NCBI GenBank assembly: GCA_963692975.2 | Contig: CAXMMR010000018.1 | Span: 84,698 to 148,697 of the forward strand | DNA: 64,000 nt | Source: CAXMMR01 sp963692975 | GTDB taxonomy: Bacteria; Pseudomonadota; Alphaproteobacteria; Acetobacterales; Acetobacteraceae | Direction of reading: 5' to 3' | Shown here: one piece after another, positions 25,168-34,361 of the stretch | Layout: the number at the start of each line of letters is the position of its first letter | How positions within the stretch are numbered: position 1 is the first letter of the stretch | Notes under the pieces: model-generated | What the model was told of the DNA's origin: nothing | What the model saw: only the letters and a program-made list of their open reading frames with translations | The model's database searches: none | Made by a program: the position numbers and the translations under genes

Positions 25168-25599
25168 TCAGCGCTCTGTCCGAACGACGGAGGCAAGCGC
25201 GGTGGCAACTAAGTGGCTCTCGTCGCCAGCCTCGGCGTAGACGTCGGCGCGCACGGTGAGCTGGCGGCGACCGGTCCGCAGCACCTGGCCTTTCGCGCGG
25301 AGCCGCTCTCCCTTCGCCGGCGCGACAAGATGGACCGTGTAGCTGGAGGTGACGACATCGCCCGCCACGCTGGCAGCCGCCCAGGCGCAGGCATTGTCGG
25401 CTGCAGCACCGACAACACCCCCGTGTGCAAAACCGTGATGCTGCGTGAGCTGAGGATTGAGCGGAATAATCAATTCGGACTCGCCCGACCAGCACCGCAG
25501 CGGCTCCATGCCAAGCAGGGTCGAGAACCCAGAAGTCGCCACCGACCGCTTGAGCCGCGCGAGCATCTGCTCAGGATTTTTGACGGCTCCGTCCTCCAT
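25168..25599 (-). CDS. PaaI-family hotdog thioesterase
   Basis: This 143-residue hotdog-fold protein would hydrolyse acyl-CoA thioesters. The active-site helix QHHGFAHGGVVGAAADNACAWAA (about residues 50-72) carries the HGG motif with the Asp on the following helix, as in PaaI. The second strand block reads TSSYTVHLVAPAKGERLRAKGQVLRTGRRQ. The length is normal and there is no signal peptide. A GACCGATCGGTC palindrome lies 31 bp upstream of the start, consistent with control by the TetR protein encoded downstream. Confidence 0.85.
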   Translation of the reverse strand: MEDGAVKNPEQMLARLKRSVATSGFSTLLGMEPLRCWSGESELIIPLNPQLTQHHGFAHGGVVGAAADNACAWAAASVAGDVVTSSYTVHLVAPAKGERLRAKGQVLRTGRRQLTVRADVYAEAGDESHLVATALASVVRTER

Positions 25600-25629
25600 T
25601 GCGCACTCTCCAGATGAGTATACAGCCTA

Positions 25630-25641
25630 GACCGATCGGTC
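25630..25641. promoter_or_regulatory. Candidate TetR operator upstream of thioesterase gene
   Basis: The perfect 12-bp palindrome GACCGATCGGTC, flanked as TAGACCGATCGGTCCA, resembles the TAGACC-N-GGTCTA sites of YxaF/LmrA-type TetR regulators. It lies 31-42 bp upstream of the thioesterase ATG on the minus strand. Confidence 0.5.
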
Positions 25642-26169
25642 CAGAAGAAGCAAATGGTCGGTAGACTGACACTTCGTGCGCCAGTCGATCCCGGCAGCGC
25701 CACGGTCATATTGTTGTGCCGGAGCTATCAACACAGAGAGAAGCGAGAAGCGTATGCTCACAAGCGGAACTGTGACCGATACGTACTCTGCGCCCGCGTG
25801 GGCAGTCAGCACTGGACTTCGAACGGGTTTACCCCAGTGCGATGCCGCGATGACTAGCTTAAGCATCTCTCAAGCTGACACCCACGCCCTCGATTACTGA
25901 GGATTACAACGTCAAAAGGAAGGACGCTCCCTCACCCGGCGTAGACGTCTCAAGAAACAGCGTTCTACCGTGCATCGATGAAACTGGTCGTGCCACGCCC
26001 GGGCCGATGCCCGTGCCACCGGGTTTTCTCTGCGGCTTGAGAAGTGAGAGGACGTCAGACAGCGGGTCCATGGCTTCCAGGACGACGGCGAAGAAGCAGG
26101 GGTTGATCGTGGACAGGGCGTGCGCGGCTCGCCATCTATCTAGCAGCTTGCGGTCTACTGAAAGGCTTC
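25642..26169. other. Region without a recognisable gene
   Basis: About 530 bp. Only short frames without family resemblance are present on either strand. Apart from probable promoter sequence for the minus-strand thioesterase at its left edge, I see nothing here. Confidence 0.4.
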
Positions 26170-26935
26170 TCCACGATCGTCGTCACCACGCCATCCGGAA
26201 ACACCGATCGTCATGTCGCACGAAGCCTGCTCGATGCCGGCGAGGCGGTGCGCGTGGTGGCGCGCAATCCGGCTGGGCTGCCTCAGGCGATACGCCACCA
26301 GACCGAAGTCGTCGAAGGCTCGCGCGGCGACGCCGTCGTGACAGACCGGCGCCTTCCGGGGCCGATGCGGTGTTCTGGCTATGCCCGCCCAGCGCGCCCG
26401 CCACACCCGACGCCCAGACAATCGACTTCACCCGCCCCGCCGCCAAGGCAATCCGGCGGCATCGGGTCCCACGCATCGTCGCGGCGACCACACTCGGGCG
26501 TGGTACGGCATGGCGGGGCAGAGCCGGCATGGCGACCGCATCAATCCGCATGATCGACCTGCTGCGTGAGACGGGCGAGGCGGTGCGCGGCCTGGCGCCG
26601 CCCGCCTTTATGGACAACGCGCTCCAGCAGGTCACGACGATCCTGGACGGGCTGCTGTCCGGCGCGATCGGTCCGGACATCAAGCTGCCGCACACCGCCA
26701 CACGCGATACGGCCGCGGCCGCGGCCGCGGCACGGCTTCTGCAGGATGCGAGTTGGAAAGGACAGGAGGACGTGCCGGTGCTCGGGCCCGAGGAGCTGTC
26801 GTACGGCGACCTTGCGGCCATTGTTTAGGACGTCATGGGGCGCGAAGTGCGCTACCGACAGGTCCGTTCAACGACCTGGCGGCGCAGCTGCGGGAGAGCG
26901 GACCTGAAGCCCCTCCTACGCCGCTGACGCCCTGA
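26170..26935 (+). pseudogene. Broken NmrA-family NAD(P)-binding protein
   Basis: The frame starting STIVVTTPSGNTDRHVARSLLDAGEAVRVVARNP is the Rossmann start of NmrA/atypical SDR proteins but lacks an initiator codon. Near 26340 homology shifts frame to GADAVFWLCPPSAPATPDAQ and continues through RVPRIVAATTLGRGTAWRGRAG, PAFMDNALQQV and WKGQEDVPVLGPEELSYGDLAAIV. TAG at 26826 interrupts it, and DVMGREVRY and PFNDLAAQLRESGPEA follow in further frames. At least two frameshifts, one nonsense codon and start loss make it non-functional. Confidence 0.8.
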
Positions 26936-27387
26936 CGGGTCGACGCTCACTCTGGGTGTGGGACGATGACGGTCAGCGCCAGCCGACAACGCGCTCAGCT
27001 ATTGTTTCGGCGAATGCCGACACATGCCGGCGCCTTACCTCTCCCTGCCGCCAAACATTGACTGGAAGTTACATACAACCAGTTCCGCCGGGCCTCTGTC
27101 TCGTGCACGTAGATGCGCGGCTCACGCAATCCCAGGATCACGCCCGGCAGGCAGAACGAGAGCTGATAGCGGTTCGGGCAGAACGCGGCGGCGCACTCCG
27201 TTCATAATGCGAAGCTGCTGATAGAGAGACAGCCGCGTGTCGCACTCGCGCGCGAGCTTGATGGTGTGGATTTTGCAATGACCATACGCGACATGATCGA
27301 CTTACAAACCATACGTAACCAAGTTTCCCCAACACCAAGCAATGTTTATCTCACACTTACTCGACCTCACCCCTTGAAAGGGCAATT
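26936..27387. other. Intergenic region upstream of NCS1 permease
   Basis: These 452 bp carry no recognisable gene. GC content falls in the last 150 bp (27280-27380), as expected for the permease promoter, and GAAAGGG precedes the ATG by 8 nt. No reliable -35/-10 pair could be fixed. Confidence 0.45.
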
Positions 27388-28716
27388 ATGACGGCAGCCA
27401 CGCTCGACGAGGACTATGCGGCAGACCCAGTGCCGGATGCTAAACGCATCGCTTGGCCGCTCGTCTTCTTCGCCGAGATGGGCGTCGCCACGGCGCTGTT
27501 TTTCATGCAGATTACCTCGATCCTCGCACTGACCTACGGCAGCCTCGTCGCCATCCTGGCCATTGTCTACGCCAGCGTTGCCTCGGCTTTGGTGGGGCTA
27601 TGCATCTGCAAGGTTTCGATCAGCACCGGCTACGGCATGAACTTGCTAGCCCGGCGCGCGCTCGGCGCTCGCGGAGCGATGTTGTTTAGTCTGATTTTTG
27701 GTGTCAACTCACTCGTCTACTTTGCGGCTGAAGCCACCATCATGGGCGCCTCGCTTAAAAGCGTGCTACCCGGCGTCTCGCTCGCCATCGTGCTGCCAGC
27801 TATCGCGCTCGCCATGGTGCCGCTGGTCTGGTTCGGCATGCGCGTCCTGGCCAGGCTGCAGCTGGTGACGTTTGCGCTTTATGCCGTGTTGCTCGCCGCC
27901 GCACTCGTCGTGAGCTTCGGCGCGCCCGCCGGCAATCTTGCCTGGCTGCACTATAAGCCCGCCCACGCTCCGCCGCTCGCCGCCGCCCTGATTGGCGCCA
28001 TCGGCACGATGAACAGCGTCGTCTTCACCAGCGCCCTGGTGACCGCCGACTACGCCCGCTTCGTGCGGCGCTCGGACATGCGCGTCGCCAACCTCTGGGT
28101 CGGCATTGGCTTTCAGGCATTCTGCTACGGCTTTTCGGGCGTGCTCGGCCTGTGGTTCTCCACCCGCTATCACGATACCAACCCGGGCGCCTACTTCGTG
28201 ACGATGATCGCTGGCTGGGGCACGATCTTCGCCATCGCGACCCAGCTTCGCATCAACCTGTCGAACCTCTATTCCGGCTCGATCGCGTTTCTCAACCTGC
28301 TGCGCCAAGTCGCCAACATCGTGGTCAGCCGCCACCTCATGGTGCTGCTGTTCGGCCTCGCCGCCGCCGCCGCCCTGCTGTTCAACCTGCTCTCGAACCT
28401 CACCGTCGCGCTCGGCATCATCGGCATGTTCGTGACCTGCTTCACCTGCCTGGTGCTGGTCGATTGCTACGTTCTGCACCCGGACTGGTCCACCGACGGC
28501 GCGAATGCCGCAAGCCCGGACGGCTGGTGCTGGCCGGCGGTGATCTCGTTGGTGGCGGCGACGGGCCTGGGCTGCCTACTTCAAACCGGCCTGTTCGGCG
28601 CCGCATGGTCAGCGATGGCCAGCCTCGTGGCGGCCCTTGTTCAATCGACGATCTACATCGGAATCAGCAAGCGCTTCTTTTTTGAAAAAAAGAACCAAAA
28701 AACTTTCGCCCGATAA
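27388..28716 (+). CDS. NCS1-family nucleobase/cation symporter (CodB-like)
   Basis: This 442-residue membrane transporter has about twelve hydrophobic segments. The first, WPLVFFAEMGVATALFFMQITSI, is followed by GYGMNLLARRALGARGAMLFSLIFGVNSLVYFAAEA, and the SALVTADYARFVRRSDMR loop is characteristic of the CodB/PurE branch of NCS1. These symporters take up cytosine, purines, allantoin or hydantoins with Na+ or H+. It converges on the hydantoinase genes hyuB-hyuA, suggesting that it imports their substrate. The last about 16 residues (KRFFFEKKNQKTFAR) are encoded by a dispersed palindromic repeat rather than by family sequence. Confidence 0.88.
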   Translation: MTAATLDEDYAADPVPDAKRIAWPLVFFAEMGVATALFFMQITSILALTYGSLVAILAIVYASVASALVGLCICKVSISTGYGMNLLARRALGARGAMLFSLIFGVNSLVYFAAEATIMGASLKSVLPGVSLAIVLPAIALAMVPLVWFGMRVLARLQLVTFALYAVLLAAALVVSFGAPAGNLAWLHYKPAHAPPLAAALIGAIGTMNSVVFTSALVTADYARFVRRSDMRVANLWVGIGFQAFCYGFSGVLGLWFSTRYHDTNPGAYFVTMIAGWGTIFAIATQLRINLSNLYSGSIAFLNLLRQVANIVVSRHLMVLLFGLAAAAALLFNLLSNLTVALGIIGMFVTCFTCLVLVDCYVLHPDWSTDGANAASPDGWCWPAVISLVAATGLGCLLQTGLFGAAWSAMASLVAALVQSTIYIGISKRFFFEKKNQKTFAR

Positions 28717-28778
28717 GAACCGCGACAGCGCTGACAGAAGTTTTTTGCTTCTTTTTTCTCCAAAAAAGAAGCGCTTAC
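28667..28778. repeat. A/T-arm palindromic dispersed repeat, copy A1
   Basis: Outer arms GCAAGCGCTTCTTTTTT and AAAAAAGAAGCGCTT are inverted. Each half is itself a hairpin with a T-run (CTTCTTTTTTgAAAAAAAG), and inner arms CAAAAAACTTT / AAGTTTTTTG are inverted too. It lies between convergent genes, encodes the tail of the permease and contains the TAA stop of hyuB. It is a probable bidirectional intrinsic terminator. Other copies lie at 43730, 45710 and 54994. Confidence 0.8.
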
Positions 28779-30556
28779 CGTCGCCTCAATGCCGCGGTGC
28801 CTGTCTCGTCGACCCCCTGCGCCGCACCATCCTCCCCGATGAGGAGCGCCACACCATAGACGTCACGCGCCCGCTCCGCGGTCTCCCAGCCTTCGAGCAC
28901 GTCCTCGAACACCAGTTGCGGCTCGCGCAGCATCGGGTCGCCATAGCCGCCGCCGCCGCTATCCCGGCCCACGATAACCTGTCCTGGCTGCAACACCCAG
29001 GTCGAGGCGCCATCAAGCTCGACGATGCCGCCATCGGGAAGGCGCACATGGTTGCGTCCCGGCTGTGAGGGCTGGCCGCCCTGCACCCCACGCGGTCCGT
29101 GCTCGCGACCGTTGCAGACGTTGATGATCGTCATCGGATCGGCCCTGGCGGTGAACGCGACTTCGGTCGCGAGCCCGCCGCGGCGTCGCCCCGCCCCGCC
29201 GGAGCCGGGCAGCAACTTCAGCGAGTGGATCAGGATCGGAATGCGCTGCTCGTCCACCTCGATGCTGTCGCGATACATCAGCCCGGCGGCGCCGCACGAG
29301 TAGTAATAATTCATACCGTCATGCGTCGGCGTCGCCGGGCCGCCACCGCCCATCAGGAACATCTGGTTGACGTAGGCACGGTCCTCGTCGTTGCGCGTAT
29401 CATGGCCGGAGATGACGCTGGAGCCGATGGAATTGCACATGTTGCCCTCGGAAAGGCCAAAGCCGTCGCCGAACTCGGCGAACGCCGATTGCGTGGCGTT
29501 GGAGATCACGTCGGCAAGCAGCGTGGTGCTGACCGAGCAACTATGCGGATGGCGCGGAATGCCGACGACGCAGTTCTCGCGCAGATGCACGCGGATGCGC
29601 CTGAAGCTGCCGGCGTTGGGAGGGATGTCCTTGTCCAGGCAGGAGAACACCGCCGTCACCGCGGCCGCCGTCGCGGTCGCCTCTGACTGGTTGATGCCGG
29701 CGTCCACGCAATCCGGATTGTCGGTGAGGTCGACCTCGACCATCGCCGCCTCCGGATCGACCTGCAGCACGACGCGGACCGGGACCGGGCGAGCAAGGAT
29801 GGCGCCAAGCGCGTCGAGCTGGCCGCCGGCCTCGAAGCGGGCGCGCTTGAGGCCACGGATCGCTGCAATGGCGCGCTGCTCCGAGTAGTCGAGCCAGGCG
29901 GTGACGAAGGCGCGGGTGACGGGCAGGCCGAACTTGCGCACGAAGCCCTGCAGCGCCCGCTCGCCGGTGCGCGCCGCGCCGATCGCCGCCACGTAGTCGC
30001 CGTACCATTGCTCGGGGATGCGGATGCGGGCGCGGCAGATGGCGATGATGTCGTCGTTGTCGGCGTAGTCCTGCTGCACGCGCACGAACGGGAACAGCAG
30101 CGCGCCCTCCTCGTAGATGTCGCGCGCCGCGGCGTTGTAGGTGGTCGGCACGGAGTTGCCGCAATCCGCCTGGTGCGCCTTCACCGCGGTCGTGAACACG
30201 TGCTCGCCGTCGACGAACACGGGGACGAGGATGGTGTGGTCGGCGGCATGGGTGTTGCCGGTGTAGGGGTCGTTGTGCAGGAAGGCGTCGCCCTGGCGGA
30301 AATCCGGGTGCCGCTTCGCCATTTCGCGGCCCTGGATAGTGCAGCCGAAGATGTGGAACGGCAGGCCCTCGGCCGAGGCGAACAGCTCGTGCCGGCTGTC
30401 CAGCACCGAGCAGGAGAAGTCGCGCGCCATGCCGATGACGCTGGAGCAGGCGGTCAGCACGACGGTGTTGGTCATCTCCCGCACGATCGCCTCGATGCGG
30501 TTGGCCATGATGGCGAGCAGCACCGGGTCAAAGCGGTTCTCCGCGATCTCCTGCAT
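28775..30556 (-). CDS. hyuB: Hydantoinase B / 5-oxoprolinase beta-type subunit
   Basis: This 593-residue HyuB-family subunit partners HyuA in ATP-dependent hydrolysis of cyclic amides (N-methylhydantoin, 5-oxoproline-like rings, or acetone carboxylation in relatives). It opens with FDPVLLAIMANRIEAIVREMTNTVVLTACSSVIGMARDFSC. The core GDAFLHNDPYTGNTHAADHTILVPVF carries the family's His/Asp cluster, and GNMCNSIGSSVISGHD, then RGGLATEVAF and GGGGYGDPMLRE close the protein. ATG 30556 follows the hyuA stop by 2 bp, so translation is coupled. The stop codon lies in repeat A1. Confidence 0.9.
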   Translation of the reverse strand: MQEIAENRFDPVLLAIMANRIEAIVREMTNTVVLTACSSVIGMARDFSCSVLDSRHELFASAEGLPFHIFGCTIQGREMAKRHPDFRQGDAFLHNDPYTGNTHAADHTILVPVFVDGEHVFTTAVKAHQADCGNSVPTTYNAAARDIYEEGALLFPFVRVQQDYADNDDIIAICRARIRIPEQWYGDYVAAIGAARTGERALQGFVRKFGLPVTRAFVTAWLDYSEQRAIAAIRGLKRARFEAGGQLDALGAILARPVPVRVVLQVDPEAAMVEVDLTDNPDCVDAGINQSEATATAAAVTAVFSCLDKDIPPNAGSFRRIRVHLRENCVVGIPRHPHSCSVSTTLLADVISNATQSAFAEFGDGFGLSEGNMCNSIGSSVISGHDTRNDEDRAYVNQMFLMGGGGPATPTHDGMNYYYSCGAAGLMYRDSIEVDEQRIPILIHSLKLLPGSGGAGRRRGGLATEVAFTARADPMTIINVCNGREHGPRGVQGGQPSQPGRNHVRLPDGGIVELDGASTWVLQPGQVIVGRDSGGGGYGDPMLREPQLVFEDVLEGWETAERARDVYGVALLIGEDGAAQGVDETGTAALRRR

Positions 30557-30558
30557 GG

Positions 30559-32628
30559 TCAGGCCTCCAGGTGGAAGATGTAGCTGCCGCTCTCGGACAG
30601 CGTTCCGGACAGGCCGGGCGGGATGACCAGGGTCGTGGTCGGTTCCTCGATGATGGCGGGGCCGGCGATCTCGGTGTGCGGCGCGATGGCCGGCCCGTCC
30701 AGCACCGCCGTGTCCAGCAGGCCGGCGCCGGCGAAATAGGCCTGGGTGCGGCGCCCGCCCGGTGTGGCGCTTGCGCGGTGCGTCCAGCCCAGCGAGGGGC
30801 GCGGCAGGTGCGCGATCAGCCGCAGCCGCCAGTTCACCGTCTCCACCGGCGTTTCCGGCCGCGCAACGGAATACAGGCGCGCATGGCTTTCGTCGAACCG
30901 CGCCTTGAGGCGGTCGGGGTCGAGCACGCCGTCGCCCCAGCCCGGCGGCAGCGCGATCTCGAGCTCCCATTGCTGGCCGCGATAGCGCGCCTCGACGAAG
31001 AGCTGGCGCGAGAAGCGGGCGACGCCGAGGCCGCGCAGCCTGGCCTCGAACGCGTCGCCCTGCGCGCCCAGGCGGTCCAGCGTCGCGCGCAACGGCTCGG
31101 CCTCGAAGCGGTCGGTGGCGACGGCCTGCGAGGCGGAGAAATCCAGTGCGGCGTCGGAATGCTGCGCCCCGGAGGCGCTGATCGCGCCGGCCGCCTTGGG
31201 CACGATGACGGTGCGGCAGCCGAGGCTCTGGGCGATCTGCAGGATGTTGAGCCCGGCCGCCCCGCCGCCGGCGACGAGCACGCTGTCGGCCGGGTTCACG
31301 CCGTCATTGACGGTGATGTCCTCGATCGCCTTGATCATCGTCTCGCTGGCGAGCGTCAGGATCGCCGCCGCGGTCTCCTCGACCGACCGCGCGAGCCGCC
31401 CCGCCAACGTCCCGACCGCGGCCGCCGCCGCCGCCGCGTCGAGCGCCATCCGCCCGCCGAGGAAGCGCTCGGGGTTGATGTAGCGCAGCACGACCGCGGC
31501 GTCGGTCACCGTCGGCTCGCCGCCACCGCGGCCGTAGCAGGCCGGGCCGGGCACCGAGCCCGCGCTCCTCGGCCCGACGCGCAGCAGCCCGCCCGGATCG
31601 AGCCAGGCGATCGAGCCGCCGCCGGCACCGACGCTGCGGACGTCGACGGTGGCGATGCCGAGCAGGGTCGAGGTGTATTTCGGCCCGAGCCAGGTGTCGC
31701 GGGTGAACTTGATCTGGCCGTCGCGGATCAGGCTGACGTCGAAGGTGGTGCCGCCGGTGTCGACGATGATGACGTCCTGGCTCAGCCCCTCGGCGCGGGT
31801 GTAGGCGATGCCGGCCAGCGGGGCCATCGCGGGCCCGGACTTGGCCATGTAGATCGGCCGCGAGGAGACATCGTCGACGCTCATCACGCCGCCCGAGGAG
31901 GCGCTGATCAGCAGCTCGCCGGCGAACCCGGCGGCGAGCAGATCCGCCCGCAGCGCCGCGAGGTGGCTCTGCATCAGCGGCTTGAGCGAGGCGTCGATGG
32001 CGGTCGCCGAGGTGCGCGGATACTCGCGCACGACCGGGCTGAGCTGATGGCTGAGGGTCAGCGCCGCGCCCGGCAGAACGGCGGCGATGCGCGCGCCGGC
32101 GGCAAGCTCGTGCGCCGGGTTGCGCATCGACCACAGGAACGACACCGCCACCGCCTCGACGCCGTGCCGAACCAGGGCGGCGACCGTCCCCTCAAGCTGG
32201 ACCGGCTCGATCGCGTGCAGCACCTCGCCCTCGGCGCTGACCCGCTCGGCGACCTCGAAGGTCAGATGCTTGGGCACGTAGGGCGGCGCGAAGTCCCAGC
32301 CGATTTCGAGCGGGCCCATCTTGCCGCCGTAACGATAGACCAGCACGTCGGCAAACCCCCGCGTTACCAGCAGCGCCGTCTTCGCCGTCTTGCGCTCGAC
32401 GATCGCGTTGGTCGCCCGGGTGGTGCCGTAGACCAGCACGCTCGTCTCCGCGAGCAGCCGGGCGAGCGGCACGCCGAGCTGGTCGGCGGCGTTCTCGATC
32501 GCCGCCGAGAGCCCGCCGAAGCTGCGCTCGGGCGTCGTCAGCGCCTTGCCGATCGTCATCTCGCCGGCCTCGGACGTCACGACCACGTCGGTAAAGGTGC
32601 CGCCCGTGTCTACGGAGATGCGATACAT
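30559..32628 (-). CDS. hyuA: Hydantoinase A / 5-oxoprolinase alpha-type subunit
   Basis: This 689-residue ATP-binding subunit of the HyuA family has an actin-like ATPase fold. The phosphate-1 motif YRISVDTGGTFTDVVV starts the protein, LVYGTTRATNAIVERK follows, and REYPRTSATAIDASLKPLM and IIVDTGGTTFDVSLIRDG (second phosphate motif) lie in the middle. DSVLVAGGGAAGLNILQIAQSLG forms the adenosine site. The length matches HyuA and not the larger acetone carboxylase. ATG 32628 was chosen because the family starts exactly there; an upstream extension overlaps the neighbouring gene. Its start overlaps the stop of that gene by one base (TGATG). Confidence 0.9.
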   Translation of the reverse strand: MYRISVDTGGTFTDVVVTSEAGEMTIGKALTTPERSFGGLSAAIENAADQLGVPLARLLAETSVLVYGTTRATNAIVERKTAKTALLVTRGFADVLVYRYGGKMGPLEIGWDFAPPYVPKHLTFEVAERVSAEGEVLHAIEPVQLEGTVAALVRHGVEAVAVSFLWSMRNPAHELAAGARIAAVLPGAALTLSHQLSPVVREYPRTSATAIDASLKPLMQSHLAALRADLLAAGFAGELLISASSGGVMSVDDVSSRPIYMAKSGPAMAPLAGIAYTRAEGLSQDVIIVDTGGTTFDVSLIRDGQIKFTRDTWLGPKYTSTLLGIATVDVRSVGAGGGSIAWLDPGGLLRVGPRSAGSVPGPACYGRGGGEPTVTDAAVVLRYINPERFLGGRMALDAAAAAAAVGTLAGRLARSVEETAAAILTLASETMIKAIEDITVNDGVNPADSVLVAGGGAAGLNILQIAQSLGCRTVIVPKAAGAISASGAQHSDAALDFSASQAVATDRFEAEPLRATLDRLGAQGDAFEARLRGLGVARFSRQLFVEARYRGQQWELEIALPPGWGDGVLDPDRLKARFDESHARLYSVARPETPVETVNWRLRLIAHLPRPSLGWTHRASATPGGRRTQAYFAGAGLLDTAVLDGPAIAPHTEIAGPAIIEEPTTTLVIPPGLSGTLSESGSYIFHLEA

Positions 32629-33755
32629 CAGGATCTCTCGCTGTCGGCCATGAAGGTGAGGTTGATGCGGCGTGCGTCGTAGCCGGCCGGGAACGCGACG
32701 CCGGCGGTGCGATGCAAATAGGCGGAGGGAAACAGCACGGCGCGGTTGCCGCGGTAGGCGATTTCGATGAGCGACGACCCCTCTCGCGCCAGCAGCGCGG
32801 CGTTGCGCTCGGGTGCGGCGTTGTAGTCGCCGAACGTCCAGTGCGGTGGCACCTTGAAGCTGCTGATCGCCAGGCCGCCGCTGGCGGGATCGAGGTTGTG
32901 CTCGCTCGCGGTCGGCCAGAAATTGAGGTTCCAGTCGGCCTGGTCGGCGTGCAGGTCGATCCCCTCGGCACGCGGCGCGTATTTGAACGCCCAGAGCTGC
33001 ACCCAGCGGCACCGCCCCACCATCGGCCGCACCAGCTCGGCCATCGCCCGCGACAGCCGCCGCGTCAGCGCGTTGGCGAGCCCGTCATGCAGGTGCGCGC
33101 CGAGATAGCCGCGCTCGGGCCGGGCGTCCGACCAGATCGTGGCGCCGACCAGGAAGCGCCGCAGCGCCGCCAGCGCCGCGGCGCTCAGCACGTCGTCAAA
33201 GACGTAGGCGGCATCACCGGACTCGCCGAGCGCCACCGCCTGCATCGTCACCGCCGGGTTGAGCACGCTGCCCTCAGGCTCGGAGACGTCGTAGCACGGG
33301 CAGCCCACCAGCCAGTAGCGCAGCGGCTCGTAGAGCGCCGGCGGCAGCGGCCCGGCGCCATGTGGGCCATAGGCGTTGCTGAGGAAGCGCACCGCCCGCC
33401 GCATCATCGTGCTGACGACCTGATCGTACGCCATCAGCCCGGCCGCGTGCAGATGATCGAGCTGCTCGGCCAGGTGGCTCACGGCATAGGTGCTCAGCTC
33501 CGGCGAGACCGGCCGCTGTGGCGCCAGCAGCCGGCGCAGCCGAAACGCCTGCTCGAAGCCGGCCAGCGCGGCGTCCCACTGGCCGAGGCGCTTCAGGCAG
33601 GTCGCATGGTTGGTCAGCACCGCCGGCTCGCGCAGCCCGCCCGCGATCAGCCGGCCATAGACCGCCGCCGCCCTCTCGAACCGCCCGGCCTCGATCGCCT
33701 GCTGCGCCTCGGCAAGCGCGGCGCCAAGCGTCCCGCCCGGCCGCAGCGCCGTCAC
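32628..33755 (-). CDS. TPR-containing 2-oxoglutarate/Fe(II) dioxygenase-like protein
   Basis: This 375-residue protein has an N-terminal tetratricopeptide-like helical segment (GTLGAALAEAQQAIEAGRFERAAAVYGRLIAGG...LNATCLKRLGQWDAALAGFEQAF, residues 8-75) and a C-terminal jelly-roll. The latter has IDLHADQADWNLNFWPT (iron ligands HxD), HNLDPASGGL, YRGNRAVLFPSAYLHRTAGV (distal His) and RRINLTF (2-oxoglutarate Arg). This is the prolyl-hydroxylase-like arrangement. The GTG start overlaps the marR stop by 4 nt, and its stop overlaps hyuA, so it is an integral member of the operon. It may modify the substrate or a protein; unknown. Confidence 0.8.
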   Translation of the reverse strand: MTALRPGGTLGAALAEAQQAIEAGRFERAAAVYGRLIAGGLREPAVLTNHATCLKRLGQWDAALAGFEQAFRLRRLLAPQRPVSPELSTYAVSHLAEQLDHLHAAGLMAYDQVVSTMMRRAVRFLSNAYGPHGAGPLPPALYEPLRYWLVGCPCYDVSEPEGSVLNPAVTMQAVALGESGDAAYVFDDVLSAAALAALRRFLVGATIWSDARPERGYLGAHLHDGLANALTRRLSRAMAELVRPMVGRCRWVQLWAFKYAPRAEGIDLHADQADWNLNFWPTASEHNLDPASGGLAISSFKVPPHWTFGDYNAAPERNAALLAREGSSLIEIAYRGNRAVLFPSAYLHRTAGVAFPAGYDARRINLTFMADSERS

Positions 33756-34327
33756 GGCCGACCCTTGGCGCCGGCCTCGAGCGACAGCAGCAGCTTGCGC
33801 AGCAGGATGCCCAGCACCGCGACCTCCTCCTCGCTCAGCGCCTGCAGCAGCTCGTGCTCGAGCCGGTTCTCCTCGATCAGCGAGGCGTCGAGCCGCGCCC
33901 GCCCGCCTTTCGTCAGGCTGACGACGACGCCGCGCCGGTCCTGCTCGCCCGGTCGGCGCGCCACCAGCTCCGCGCCCTCCATCTTGTTCAGCAGGTTGGC
34001 GATGCCGCCCGAGCTGAGCAGGTTGTGCTGGGCGATCTGGTTCGGACTCGACTGATAGGGCGGCCCGGCGAGGAAGATCGCCGCCAGCGTCTGATACTCG
34101 TTGAACGTCAGGTCGTGCCGTTTCAGCACCTGCCCCGCCGCCGAGACGAACAGCTCGCTGATCACCGTCAGCCTGCCCCACACCGCCCAGGGCGAGATGT
34201 CGAGGTCCGGCCGCACTGCGGCCCAGCTCTCGGTCAGGAGGTCGAGCCTGTCCTTGGCGCGCAAACCGGATCCCTCCTGACCTGTCGTAGCGCGGCCCGG
34301 CCTGCGGTCGCGTGCAGCCCGTCTCAT
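33752..34327 (-). CDS. MarR-family transcriptional regulator
   Basis: This 191-residue winged-helix regulator shows LDLLTESWAAVRPDLDISPWAVWGRLTVISELF, the recognition region NEYQTLAAIFLAGPPYQSSPNQIAQHNLLSSGGIANLLNKMEG, and the wing LVARRPGEQDRRGVVVSLTKGGRARLD with the typical DRR. ATG 34327 is used; a TTG eight codons upstream is possible. It heads the operon marR-dioxygenase-hyuA-hyuB and is divergent from the TonB receptor gene. A CTTTA-N2-TAAAG palindrome lies in the shared region. MarR proteins usually respond to a catabolite and repress both directions. Confidence 0.87.
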   Translation of the reverse strand: MRRAARDRRPGRATTGQEGSGLRAKDRLDLLTESWAAVRPDLDISPWAVWGRLTVISELFVSAAGQVLKRHDLTFNEYQTLAAIFLAGPPYQSSPNQIAQHNLLSSGGIANLLNKMEGAELVARRPGEQDRRGVVVSLTKGGRARLDASLIEENRLEHELLQALSEEEVAVLGILLRKLLLSLEAGAKGRP

Positions 34328-34361
34328 GCCGCAACCGGCGGCGACAAACAAGCCTTATTTA

